A stretch of DNA of 14,984 nt from Candidatus Omnitrophota bacterium (lineage in GTDB: Bacteria; Omnitrophota; Gorgyraeia; Aquiviventales; Aquiviventaceae): positions 1 through 14,984 of the forward strand of contig JACQRD010000025.1 of NCBI GenBank assembly GCA_016206675.1. Direction: 5' to 3'. Below the pieces are notes generated by a model. That model did not search any database and was not told the origin of the DNA. It was given only the letters and a program-made list of their open reading frames with translations. Of the stretch, positions 1-7,205 are shown in pieces. The position numbers and the translations under genes were made by a program. Numbering within the stretch: the first letter of the stretch is position 1; each line of letters begins with the position of its first letter.

Positions 1-1905
1 GGCATGACCGGCACCGCCTCCACGGAGGCGCAGGAGTTCCACCAGATCTACCATTTGGGCGTTATCAGCATTCCCACCAACCGCCCGCTGATTCGCAACA
101 ACTTCCCGGACGTGGTCTACAAGACGGAGGAGGAGAAGTTCATCGCCGTGGTGCTGGAGATCGTCGATCTCTACCACGCGGGCCAGCCGGTGCTGATCGG
201 CACGATCTCCATTGAGAAATCGGAGCGGCTCTCGGCCATGCTGCGGGCCCCCGCCCCCCTGCAGCAGCGGCTGGGCACGATCGCGCAGTGGGCGCTGAAC
301 GAGCTGAAGAAGGAGGCCGTGGGCGAGGCGCTGCGCGCGCGCATCGAGGCGCTGTGCGTGCGGCCGGCGACGCTGACCGCAGAGCAGGCGCAGCCGGTGT
401 GCGAAGAGATCAAGCGGGACCATCCGAAGTCCATTCTGGTGTTCCGGCTGGAAGAGATGGCGCGCCTGGCGCGTGCCATCGCCCTCATTAAGCAGGGCCT
501 GCCGCACAACGTCCTCAATGCGAGATACCACGAGCAGGAAGCGCGTATCATCGCGCAGGCCGGGCGCAAGGGGGCCTTGACCATCGCCACCAACATGGCT
601 GGGCGCGGCACCGACATCCTGCTGGGCGGCAACCCGCAGGCGCTGGCCGAAGACGTCATTCGGGACGAAGAGGCCAAGCGCGAGGCGCCGCTGCCCGACG
701 AGGAGAAGCAGGCCATCCACCGGCGCTTCAAGGCGCAATGCGACCAGGAGCACGACGAGGTCGTGAGCGTCGGTGGACTGCACGTGCTGGGCACCGAGCG
801 CCACGAGGCCCGCCGCATTGACAATCAATTGCGGGGCCGCTCGGGCCGCCAGGGCGATCCGGGCTCCTCGCGGTGTTACCTCTCGCTGGCCGATGATCTG
901 ATGCGGATCTTCGGCTCAGATCGCATCGCCAAGCTGATGGAGTTCAAGTGGTTCCAGTGGGAGGAAGGACTGCCCATCGAGCACGGGATGGTGACCAAAG
1001 CCATTGAAACCTCGCAGAAGCGGGTCGAGGCGCACAACTTCGACATCCGCAAGCAGCTGCTCGAATACGACAACACGATGAACCGCCAGCGCGAAGTGAT
1101 CTACGAGCAGCGGCGGCGGATCCTGGATGGGATCGATCTTGGAGGCATGGTGGGCGACATCATCGCCGAAGTGGCCGAGAATCTCTTGGGCGCGTTTGCC
1201 GCAAAAGAGTTGCGGCCCGATGCGTGGGATCTGAAGGGGTTGTGCGAGGCGGCCTACCGGCAATTCGCCGTCACGGTGGAAGAGCGCAGCCTCACCGGCG
1301 AGCGCGAAGCGGTCTACCACGCGCTGGTGGAATCGTTTGAGAAGGCGTATGAGGCCAAGCGGCAGGCGATCGGTCCGGAGCTGATGGGGCACCTGGAGCG
1401 CACGGTGATGCTCTTCATCATAGACGCGAAGTGGAAAGACCACCTCTACATGATGGATGCGCTGCGGGAAGGGATCCACTTGCGCGCCTACGGCCAGCGC
1501 GATCCCATCGTCGAGTACCAGCGCGAGGCGTATCAAATGTTTCAGGAGATGACGGACGCGATCAAGGTGGACACCTTGACGAGGCTGCTGCTCGTGCAGC
1601 CCGCCGCCGAAGCGCAGCCGGTGAGCGTCTTCGCGCGCACGCCGCAGCAGGAAGTCCATCCCGAAGTCTCCAGCGAGCTAGCACAGCGGTTTGCTCCGAC
1701 GCCGTTGCCAACGCCAGAAGTATCGCAAGAGGGTTCAGGGGTGGGGGTTCAGGGTTCGGGGTATTTGCCCCCAACCCCCAACCCCCAACCCCCAACCACG
1801 CAGCGCCAGCCGATGACGGTCAAGCATGAAGGTCCGAAAGTGGGCCGCAACGATCCGTGCCCCTGCGGCAGCGGATTGAAATACAAGAAATGCCATGGCA
1901 AGTAG
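1..1905 (+). CDS. secA: Preprotein translocase ATPase SecA (5' partial)
   Basis: SecA is the cytoplasmic ATPase motor that pushes unfolded preproteins through SecYEG. The window opens inside the gene at the GMTGTA motif, so NBD1 and most of the preprotein-binding domain are missing. Counting Met at base 4 as residue 1, NBD2 is recognisable by TNRP, the TNMAGRGTDI motif and LRGRSGRQGDPG. The helical scaffold and wing follow (EYDNTMNRQREVIYEQRR, DAKWKDHLYMMDALREGI). The protein ends with a zinc-binding SEC-C tail, NDPCPCGSGLKYKKCHGK. Two oddities: about 80 extra residues (roughly 82-162) split NBD2 between EKSERLSAML and GLPHNVLNARYHE, which are nearly adjacent in ordinary SecA; and the linker before the SEC-C tail contains a heptamer-repeat hairpin. 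Lnt follows after 15 bases. Identity is certain; the function of the NBD2 insertion is unknown. Confidence 0.97.
   Translation, partial: GMTGTASTEAQEFHQIYHLGVISIPTNRPLIRNNFPDVVYKTEEEKFIAVVLEIVDLYHAGQPVLIGTISIEKSERLSAMLRAPAPLQQRLGTIAQWALNELKKEAVGEALRARIEALCVRPATLTAEQAQPVCEEIKRDHPKSILVFRLEEMARLARAIALIKQGLPHNVLNARYHEQEARIIAQAGRKGALTIATNMAGRGTDILLGGNPQALAEDVIRDEEAKREAPLPDEEKQAIHRRFKAQCDQEHDEVVSVGGLHVLGTERHEARRIDNQLRGRSGRQGDPGSSRCYLSLADDLMRIFGSDRIAKLMEFKWFQWEEGLPIEHGMVTKAIETSQKRVEAHNFDIRKQLLEYDNTMNRQREVIYEQRRRILDGIDLGGMVGDIIAEVAENLLGAFAAKELRPDAWDLKGLCEAAYRQFAVTVEERSLTGEREAVYHALVESFEKAYEAKRQAIGPELMGHLERTVMLFIIDAKWKDHLYMMDALREGIHLRAYGQRDPIVEYQREAYQMFQEMTDAIKVDTLTRLLLVQPAAEAQPVSVFARTPQQEVHPEVSSELAQRFAPTPLPTPEVSQEGSGVGVQGSGYLPPTPNPQPPTTQRQPMTVKHEGPKVGRNDPCPCGSGLKYKKCHGK
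1731..1797. repeat. Heptamer-array hairpin inside secA
   Basis: The left arm is a degenerate array of 7-bp units (GGGTTCA, GGGGTGG, GGGTTCA, GGGTTCG, 1731-1758). The centre is GGGTATTTG. The right arm is four exact CCCCCAA units (1768-1795). The arms are roughly complementary, so the region can fold as a hairpin. It is read in frame and encodes a Gly/Ser/Pro-rich stretch (about residues 576-599) in the variable linker before the SEC-C domain, where an insertion should be tolerated. The centre and unit sequences closely match the hairpin upstream of clpC. Confidence 0.85.
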
Positions 1906-1920
1906 CCAGCCAAACCCCCC

Positions 1921-3666
1921 TTGAGTTCACAGCTTCCCGTTTTGAGATTTCGACGGTTCCTCTTGGCGCTTGGTAGCGCCGGCCTCCTCCTCTTTGCCTT
2001 CCCAAACTTCAACCAGCCGTGGGCGGTGTGGGTGGCGCTGGTGCCGTGGCTGGTGCTGCTGCGCCGCGTGCCGTCGCCCCGCGTGGCCTTCCGGTGGTCG
2101 TGGCTGATCGGCTTCCTGTTCTTTCTCGGCTCCATCTGGTGGCTGTGCTATGTGACCGTGTTCGGTTGGATCGTCCTGTGCGCGTATCTCGCCGTGTACT
2201 TCGGCGTGTTTGGCTGGTTCGTGCATGGCGTTCAGGATGCCGTGCTGGACTCGCGACTCGGGACTCGCGACCCGAGTCACGAGTCACGAGTCTCGAGTCT
2301 GCTCTTAGTTCCTTCCGCATGGGTCGCGCTGGAATTCGCGCGCAGCCATCTGCTCTCGGGTTTGGGCTGGAACCTGCTCGCCTATTCGCAAACCCCGTGG
2401 TTGCCCGTCATTCAGTTGGCCGACATCACCGGCGCCTGGGGCATCTCGTTTCTCATCGTCCTCGTCAATGTGGGTTTGGCCGAGGCAATTCAGGTGCTAG
2501 TGGCGGGTCCTGCCGCGGAACGTTCCCTCGGGGAACCCTCCCTCTCCCCGCCACGAAGCAATGGCGTGTCCGGGCCTCCCTCTCGGGAACGTCTCCGCGT
2601 CACCCGCCACCCGCAAGTGTTTTCGATGCTCGCCATACCTGTCGCTGGATTGCTGGCAGCGCTTGGCTACGGGACGTGGCGAATGCAGCGGGTCACGAAG
2701 AAATCGCACAGCGCGCGCGTGGCGGTGGTGCAGGGCAACATTCCCCAGGAGAAGAAGTGGGATGAGGCATTCGCCGAGACGATCCTCCAGCGTTACGAGG
2801 CGCTCACGCGAAAGGCGGCGGCCGCCCAGCCCGATCTGATCGTCTGGCCCGAGACATCGGTGCCGGGCTATTTCGACATTGAGGAGGACCTGACGCAGCG
2901 CATCTTGTCGTTGGCGCGCGAGGTGAAGCGTCCGCTGCTGGTGGGCAGCCCGGTGCCGACATGGACGGCGGAGGGCTTCCGGTTCGTCAACCGCGCCGTC
3001 CTGCTGGGGGCCGACGGGGCGATCCTGCAGCAGTATGACAAGCTGCACCTGGTGCCGTACGGCGAGTTCATTCCCGGCGACCGGTGGCTGCCCTGGCTGC
3101 GCAAGCTGCTGCCCCCGACCGGCGACTTTGTGCCAGGGAAAGAGTACACCGTCTTTGAGACCCGCGACCCGCGACCCGCGACCCGCGACCCAAGTCTCGA
3201 GTCTCGAGTCTCGAGTCCAACGCACACTTTTCACTTCAGCGTACTCATCTGCTTCGAGGATGTCTTTCCTGAGTTGGCGCGGGAGTTTGTCCGGCGCGGC
3301 GCCCGGACGCTTCTCGTCATCACCAACGACGCCTGGTTCGGGCCGACGGCGGCCGCCTACCAGCACACCCAAGCCTCCATCTTTCGGGCCGTTGAGCTGC
3401 GCGTGCCGGTGATCCGTGCTGCCAACACCGGCTGGTCTGGCTGCATTGATGCCCTTGGACGGCCGATCGCAGCCGTCAGGGAAGGCTCCCGTGAGCTGTT
3501 TGTGGAGGCCACGGCGGCGTGCGATGTGCCTCTGGCGAACGTGCCGGGGCCCTACCGCGATTTCGGCGACTGGTTCGCCTGGGGCTGCCTGCTGGCCGCC
3601 ATGAGCGTGATGCTTCCTGCTATAATAACTGTTTCGCGTTCAAGGAGAAGCGTCCGTGGAAGGTAA
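1921..3666 (+). CDS. lnt: Apolipoprotein N-acyltransferase Lnt
   Basis: Lnt is the inner-membrane enzyme that adds the third acyl chain to the N-terminal cysteine of lipoproteins, the step before Lol sorting. The N-terminal half (to about residue 255) is a series of hydrophobic helices, followed by a nitrilase-like domain and a last membrane segment near residues 549-570. The catalytic Glu-Lys-Cys triad is visible: E311 in VWPETSVPGYF, K374 in QYDKLHLVPYGEFIPG, C444 in LICFEDVFPELARE. The length of 581 residues exceeds the usual 500-520; three in-frame palindromic insertions (about residues 109-127, 194-230 and 413-433) explain the excess. The start is uncertain: TTG at 1921 has no clear Shine-Dalgarno sequence, and TTG at 1942 is equally possible. 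It follows secA by 15 bases and overlaps lysS by 11. Confidence 0.95.
   Translation: MSSQLPVLRFRRFLLALGSAGLLLFAFPNFNQPWAVWVALVPWLVLLRRVPSPRVAFRWSWLIGFLFFLGSIWWLCYVTVFGWIVLCAYLAVYFGVFGWFVHGVQDAVLDSRLGTRDPSHESRVSSLLLVPSAWVALEFARSHLLSGLGWNLLAYSQTPWLPVIQLADITGAWGISFLIVLVNVGLAEAIQVLVAGPAAERSLGEPSLSPPRSNGVSGPPSRERLRVTRHPQVFSMLAIPVAGLLAALGYGTWRMQRVTKKSHSARVAVVQGNIPQEKKWDEAFAETILQRYEALTRKAAAAQPDLIVWPETSVPGYFDIEEDLTQRILSLAREVKRPLLVGSPVPTWTAEGFRFVNRAVLLGADGAILQQYDKLHLVPYGEFIPGDRWLPWLRKLLPPTGDFVPGKEYTVFETRDPRPATRDPSLESRVSSPTHTFHFSVLICFEDVFPELAREFVRRGARTLLVITNDAWFGPTAAAYQHTQASIFRAVELRVPVIRAANTGWSGCIDALGRPIAAVREGSRELFVEATAACDVPLANVPGPYRDFGDWFAWGCLLAAMSVMLPAIITVSRSRRSVRGR
2247..2300. repeat. Heptamer-array hairpin 1 inside lnt
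   Basis: Seven consecutive 7-bp units run without a break: GGACTCG, CGACTCG, GGACTCG, CGACCCG, then AGTCACG, AGTCACG, AGTCTCG, ending AGTCT. The second half is close to the reverse complement of the first, so the block folds on itself with almost no loop. It is translated in frame as part of lnt, in a loop between predicted membrane helices, and gives a peptide containing TRDPSHESRVSS. That peptide recurs almost unchanged at the second lnt hairpin. Confidence 0.9.
2500..2610 (-). repeat. Structured palindromic element, antisense copy in lnt
   Basis: This is a 111-bp inverted repeat, exactly 37 codons long, inserted in phase in lnt (residues 194-230) between membrane helices. The outer stem is GTGGCGGGT (2500-2508) with ACCCGCCAC (2602-2610). 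An inner stem pairs CGCGGAACGTTCCC (2514-2527) with GGGAACGTCTCCGCG (2585-2599). Read on the minus strand it aligns with the element after ilvE at 8106-8191: both carry GGGTGACGCGG near the left end, GGGAGGCCCG in the middle and CCGCGGCAGGAC near the right end. This copy has about 26 extra bases forming another hairpin (CGCCA with TGGCG). The encoded peptide is Pro/Ser/Arg-rich, unlike the surrounding membrane protein. Confidence 0.85.
3159..3217. repeat. Heptamer-array hairpin 2 inside lnt
   Basis: Four exact GACCCGC units (3159-3186) are followed by GACCCAA and three exact GTCTCGA units (3194-3214), with 7-bp periodicity kept throughout. The GTCTCGA block roughly complements the GACCCGC block. 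It is translated in frame (about residues 413-433), 11 residues before catalytic C444, in a loop that varies between Lnt proteins. The peptide includes TRDPSLESRVSS, nearly identical to that of lnt hairpin 1, so both copies sit in the same reading frame. Confidence 0.9.
3618..3626 (+). promoter_or_regulatory. Candidate extended -10 promoter for lysS
   Basis: TGC followed directly by TATAAT is a perfect sigma-70-type extended -10 element. It lies 30 bases before the lysS GTG, inside the 3' end of lnt. No good -35 hexamer is found 16-18 bases upstream, which an extended -10 can do without. Transcription would start near 3633, leaving a leader of about 23 bases that contains the lysS ribosome binding site. 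Confidence 0.6.
3642..3647 (+). promoter_or_regulatory. lysS ribosome binding site
   Basis: AAGGAG lies 8 bases before GTG at 3656. It decides the choice of GTG as the lysS start, although this overlaps the end of lnt by 11 bases. Confidence 0.75.
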
Positions 3667-5158
3667 CGACCAGACCAAGAATCGCCGGGAGAAACTCGCC
3701 GCCCTCCAACAGCAGGGCCTTGACCCCTTCGGCCAGACACGGTTTGAGAAGGACTGCTCCATCAAGGCGCTGGTGGAGGGCTACGCTGAAGGGAAGAGCG
3801 TCTCCACGGCCGGGCGGCTCTGCGCCCGCCGCAGCATGGGCAAGCTCTATTTCGCCGACCTGCGCGATGCCACCGGCAAAATCCAAGTGTGCGTCAAGCA
3901 GGAACATGTGGGGCAGGACGGCTTTCAGCGCTTCGGCGAGTGCGATCTGGGCGACATCCTGGGGGTCGCCGGCACCCTGTTTAAGACCAAGACAGGAGAG
4001 ATCACCATCCAGGTGGAGCGCTTCCAGATGTTGGCCAAAGCGCTGCGGCCCCTGCCGGAAAAATGGCATGGGCTGAAGGATGTCGAGATCCGCTACCGCA
4101 AGCGGTATCTGGATTTGATCGCCAATGAGCCGGTGCGGCAGATCTTTCTCAAGCGCAGCGAGCTGGTAAAGAGCTTGCGCGCCACGCTGGAGCGCCAGAG
4201 ATTCATCGAAGTGGAAACCCCGATGATGCACGACATTCCTGGCGGGGCGGCCGGCGAGCCGTTCAAGACGCACCACAACGCCCTGGATATCGACCTGTAT
4301 CTGCGGCTGGCCCCTGAACTGTACCTGAAGCGGCTGCTCGTCGGCGGGCTGGACCGGGTGTATGAGATCAACCGGTCCTTCCGCAACGAGGGGCTCTCCA
4401 CCCGGCACAATCCGGAGTTTACGATGCTGGAAGCCTATCAGGCCTACGGCAATATAGAAACCATGATGCGCCTGGTGGAGGAGCTCATCTGCGCCGCGGC
4501 GAAGGCGGTCATCGGTTCAGTGACCTTCGACTATCAAGGCAAGCCGGTCGACCTCAGCCCTCCCTGGGATCGGGCCTCCTTTGCCGAAACAATGGAAGCG
4601 ATGGGGCTGACCCCCACCTCGTCGCAGGCCCAGATCCAGCGCGTGCTGGAGTCGAAGGGGATGAAGGTGAAGGGGTTAACCCGCTCCCAACTCGTGCGGT
4701 TGGTCGAGCAGCTCTTCGAGCCGAAGGCGCGCGCCAAGCCGCTGTTTGTCACTGACTACTGGACAGAACTCTCCCCGCTGGCCAAGAGCCAGCCAGACCA
4801 GGCGATCATCGCGGACCGGTTCGAGCTGTTCATTGGCGGGATGGAAGTGGCCAATGCCTATTCGGAGCTGAATGACCCCATCGAGCAGCGACGACGGTTT
4901 GAGGCGCAACTAGAAGGTGCTCAAGGCTCAAGGCTCAAGGCTCAAGGGGAAAGCAAGAAACAGGCCAGCCTTCAGCCTTCAGCCTTGAACCTTGAGCGAA
5001 GAATTGATGAAGACTTTATCGAGGCGCTCGAGTACGGCATGCCGCCGGCCGGCGGCCTCGGCGTCGGCGTGGATCGCCTGGCGATGTTGCTGCTGAACCA
5101 GGCCTCGATCAAGGACGTGATTCTGTTTCCCCTGCTGCGACCTGATGCTGGAAGCTAG
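3656..5158 (+). CDS. lysS: Lysyl-tRNA synthetase, class II
   Basis: LysS charges tRNA-Lys in the cytoplasm. The 500-residue product has the normal layout: an N-terminal OB-fold anticodon-binding domain (about residues 50-150, with GRLCARRSMGKLYFADLRD) and a class II catalytic domain. Motif 2 is FRNEGLSTRHNPEFTMLEAY; motif 3 is GGLGVGVDRLAMLL near the C-terminus; LAPELYLKRLLVGGLDRVYEI is also typical. The start is GTG behind AAGGAG. A heptamer hairpin inserts about 17 residues (within residues 422-447) between ELNDPIEQRRRFEAQL and the conserved DEDFIEALEYGMPP, a surface loop that varies in the family. The stop codon TAG at 5156 lies in the left arm of the next hairpin, so the last residues (DAGS) come from repeat sequence. 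It probably has its own promoter inside lnt. Confidence 0.97.
   Translation: MEGNDQTKNRREKLAALQQQGLDPFGQTRFEKDCSIKALVEGYAEGKSVSTAGRLCARRSMGKLYFADLRDATGKIQVCVKQEHVGQDGFQRFGECDLGDILGVAGTLFKTKTGEITIQVERFQMLAKALRPLPEKWHGLKDVEIRYRKRYLDLIANEPVRQIFLKRSELVKSLRATLERQRFIEVETPMMHDIPGGAAGEPFKTHHNALDIDLYLRLAPELYLKRLLVGGLDRVYEINRSFRNEGLSTRHNPEFTMLEAYQAYGNIETMMRLVEELICAAAKAVIGSVTFDYQGKPVDLSPPWDRASFAETMEAMGLTPTSSQAQIQRVLESKGMKVKGLTRSQLVRLVEQLFEPKARAKPLFVTDYWTELSPLAKSQPDQAIIADRFELFIGGMEVANAYSELNDPIEQRRRFEAQLEGAQGSRLKAQGESKKQASLQPSALNLERRIDEDFIEALEYGMPPAGGLGVGVDRLAMLLLNQASIKDVILFPLLRPDAGS
4919..4995. repeat. Heptamer-array hairpin inside lysS
   Basis: Four exact GCTCAAG units (4919-4946) are followed by a 21-base spacer and a right arm GCCTTCA, GCCTTCA, GCCTTGA, ACCTTGA (4968-4995). 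CTTGAGC, the reverse complement of the left unit, ends the right arm. The block is translated in frame and adds about 17 residues compared with E. coli LysS in the loop before motif 3. Confidence 0.9.
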
Positions 5159-5221
5159 AAGTTGGAGGCTGGAAAAGGCCGTAGGGCCGGTCCAGCTTCT
5201 AACTTCCAGCTTCTAGCTTCC
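5147..5221. repeat. Heptamer-array hairpin between lysS and lolC/E
   Basis: Left arm: GCTGGAA, GCTAGAA, GTTGGAG, GCTGGAA (5147-5174). The loop contains its own small palindrome, GGCCGTAGGGCC. Right arm: AGCTTCT, AACTTCC, AGCTTCT, AGCTTCC (5194-5221). The left arm supplies the lysS stop codon, and the right arm ends 4 bases before the lolC/E ATG. The hairpin therefore fills essentially the whole junction, leaving no Shine-Dalgarno sequence for the downstream gene. Confidence 0.9.
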
Positions 5222-5225
5222 AACG

Positions 5226-6431
5226 ATGCGATATGAGCTTTGGCTAGGCATACGATACCTGTTCACCAAACGGCGCGAGCGGTTCATTTCGGCGATTGCG
5301 GCGCTGTCGATCGGCGGGGTGACACTCGGCGTCGCCGCGCTGCTGGTGGTGCTGGCGGTGATGAGCGGCTTCGACCATGACATCACGGAGAAGCTGATCA
5401 ACACCAACTCCCAGCTCATCATCGATACGCCCAGCGGGGTCACCGACCGCGACGAGCTGATGCGGCAGTTGAGCGCCCTGGAGCACATCGTCGGGGTCAG
5501 CCCCTTCGTGACCGGCCAGGCCATCGTGCGGCTGCCGGATCGAGCCTTCGGCGTGCTGGTGCGGGGCATCGACGTGGAGCGCGAGGCGCGTGTGAATCGT
5601 CTCTCCGACTACATGGTCTTCGGGACGCTGCCGAAAAGCGACGACCAGGTGGCCGTCGGCAGCGAGCTGGCGGCGACGCTGCGCGCAGGCCCCGGCGATC
5701 TGCTGAAGCTCATCAGCCCGGCGGACGGCAAGACCTATGAGCTGGAAATCAGCGGCATCTTCCGCAGCGGCATGTATGAGTATGACGCGACACTCGTGGC
5801 GGTGACGATTTCGCGCGCGCAGCAGCTCTACCACTTGAACCAGACGGTCACCGGCATCGGGGTCAAGCTCGACCGGCTGGAGCTGGCCCCGCAGCTGGCC
5901 CCCATGATCGAGCGGCAGCTCGGCGGCCGCTACCGGGTCATCACCTGGCAGGAGCTCAACCCCGCGCTCTTCGGCGCGCTGCGCGTGGAGAAGACGGTGA
6001 TGTTCATCATCCTGACGCTGATCATCCTGGTGGCGGCGCTAAACATCATGTCGATGCTCATCATGATCGTGATGGAAAAGACCAAGGACATCGGCACGCT
6101 CAGAGCACTGGGCGCCACGCGAGGCTCGGTGGCGATGCTGTTTTTTTCCCAGGGCCTGGTCATCGGCATGATCGGCACCGGCCTCGGGCTGGCGGTGGGC
6201 TTAGCGCTGGCGCGCAACCTCAATGCCGTGTCGCAGTGGCTGGAGCGCGTCTTCGGCTGGTCGCTGTTTCCGCCGTCGATCTACTACCTGGACCACATCC
6301 CGGCGCGCATTGAGACCGGGGATGTCGTCGCCGTCGTGACGGCAGCCTTCATCCTGACGGCGCTGGCCGGCACCTACGCGGCAGCCCGTGCGGCGCGCCT
6401 GGCGCCTGTTGAAGCGTTGCGGTATGAGTAG
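5226..6431 (+). CDS. Lipoprotein-releasing ABC permease LolC/E (LolF-type)
   Basis: This is the inner-membrane permease of the Lol system, which with LolD extracts mature lipoproteins for transfer to the outer membrane. The 401-residue protein has the family layout: a cytoplasmic start (MRYELWLGIRYLFTKRRERF), TM1 at about 21-46, a periplasmic MacB-like domain to about residue 255, then three C-terminal membrane segments near 257-282, 302-328 and 365-390. EKTKDIGTLRALGA is the coupling motif facing the ATPase, and the end, APVEALRYE, is typical. Only one LolC/E-type gene precedes lolD here, so it may form a homodimer of the LolF kind; a second paralogue elsewhere cannot be excluded. The ATG lies 4 bases after a hairpin and has no visible ribosome binding site. 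Confidence 0.92.
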   Translation: MRYELWLGIRYLFTKRRERFISAIAALSIGGVTLGVAALLVVLAVMSGFDHDITEKLINTNSQLIIDTPSGVTDRDELMRQLSALEHIVGVSPFVTGQAIVRLPDRAFGVLVRGIDVEREARVNRLSDYMVFGTLPKSDDQVAVGSELAATLRAGPGDLLKLISPADGKTYELEISGIFRSGMYEYDATLVAVTISRAQQLYHLNQTVTGIGVKLDRLELAPQLAPMIERQLGGRYRVITWQELNPALFGALRVEKTVMFIILTLIILVAALNIMSMLIMIVMEKTKDIGTLRALGATRGSVAMLFFSQGLVIGMIGTGLGLAVGLALARNLNAVSQWLERVFGWSLFPPSIYYLDHIPARIETGDVVAVVTAAFILTALAGTYAAARAARLAPVEALRYE

Positions 6432-6441
6432 CGATAAGGCG

Positions 6442-6520
6442 TTCATTGGTTCAATGGCTCAATAGTTCCAAAGAGGGCGGAACGATTGAACCAATGAACT
6501 ATTGAACAATTGAACAGAAC
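6442..6520. repeat. Octamer-array hairpin between lolC/E and lolD
   Basis: The unit here is 8 bp: TTCATTGG, TTCAATGG, CTCAATAG, TTCCAAAG (6442-6473), centre AGGGCGG, then AACGATTG, AACCAATG, AACTATTG, AACAATTG, AACAGAAC (6481-6520). The arms are roughly reverse-complementary. The array starts 10 bases after the lolC/E stop and ends on the base before the lolD ATG, so it occupies nearly the whole 89-bp gap. Confidence 0.9.
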
Positions 6521-7189
6521 ATGATTGAAGCTGTGAAGGTATCGAAGGAGTATCGCATGGGCGCGGTGACGCTGCAGGTGCTCAAGGACGTCTCGCTGGT
6601 GATCAAGCCGGGCGATTTCGTCGCCATCACCGGCCCGTCGGGGGCGGGGAAGTCCACGCTGCTGCACTTGCTCGCCGGGCTCGACACGCCGACCAAAGGC
6701 GATGTGCGGTGGGAGGGGGCGTCGGTGTCGCGATTGAGCGATGCCAAGCGCGCTCGGTTTCGCAACCGGAAGGTGGGCATCGTCTTCCAGTTTTATCACT
6801 TGATGCCGGAGCTCTCTGCGGTGGAAAATGTCATGCTCCCCGGCTTGATCGGCGGCCAGGCGCGCCGGCAAGTCAAGGAGCGCGCCGCCGCGTGCCTGTC
6901 GCAGGTGGGTCTGAAGGCGCGGCAACGGCATCGGCCGCGGGAGCTGTCGGGCGGGGAGCAGCAGCGGGTGGCGATCGCCCGTGCGCTGGTCAACGAGCCG
7001 GCGGTACTCTTCGCCGATGAGCCCACGGGCAACCTGGACTCGAAGACCGGCGAGGGCATCATCGAGCTGCTGACGGCGCTGCCCACACGGCACGGCACGG
7101 GGCTGGTACTCGTCACGCACGATGAGCGCCTGGCGGGTAAGGCCAAGTACGTGATCACGCTGCAGGACGGTCGCAAGGTGAGCGGGTGA
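6521..7189 (+). CDS. lolD: Lipoprotein-releasing ABC ATPase LolD
   Basis: LolD is the ATPase that powers lipoprotein extraction with the LolC/E-type permease encoded just upstream. The 222-residue protein is of normal length. It shows Walker A GPSGAGKST (38-46), the signature LSGGEQQRVAIARAL, Walker B VLFADEPTGNLD and the switch histidine in LVTHDERLA. LFADEPTGNLDS and the IVFQFYHLMPELSAVENVMLP region match the LolD/MacB subfamily. ATG at 6521 is chosen because MIEAVKVSKEYRMG aligns with the usual LolD start. It follows directly on an octamer array with no Shine-Dalgarno sequence. The later ATG at 6557 has GGAG before it but would remove conserved residues. Confidence 0.94.
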   Translation: MIEAVKVSKEYRMGAVTLQVLKDVSLVIKPGDFVAITGPSGAGKSTLLHLLAGLDTPTKGDVRWEGASVSRLSDAKRARFRNRKVGIVFQFYHLMPELSAVENVMLPGLIGGQARRQVKERAAACLSQVGLKARQRHRPRELSGGEQQRVAIARALVNEPAVLFADEPTGNLDSKTGEGIIELLTALPTRHGTGLVLVTHDERLAGKAKYVITLQDGRKVSG

Positions 7190-7205
7190 GCGAAAGGGGA
7201 ATCTC

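Noticed and set aside
2019..2765. Frameshift in lnt suggested by a long overlapping frame
   Set aside because: The main frame is continuous with all catalytic motifs. The overlapping frame is arginine-rich and matches no family.
2247..3217. CRISPR-like direct repeats in lnt
   Set aside because: Units are 7 bp with no spacers, the second half is the complement of the first, and the region is coding.
3627..3655. T-box or riboswitch in front of lysS
   Set aside because: The leader from the candidate start is only about 23 bases, too short, and the upstream sequence is lnt coding.
6557..6559. Alternative lolD start with GGAG upstream
   Set aside because: It would remove the conserved first beta strand (IEAVKVSKEYRMG), which aligns with other LolD proteins.
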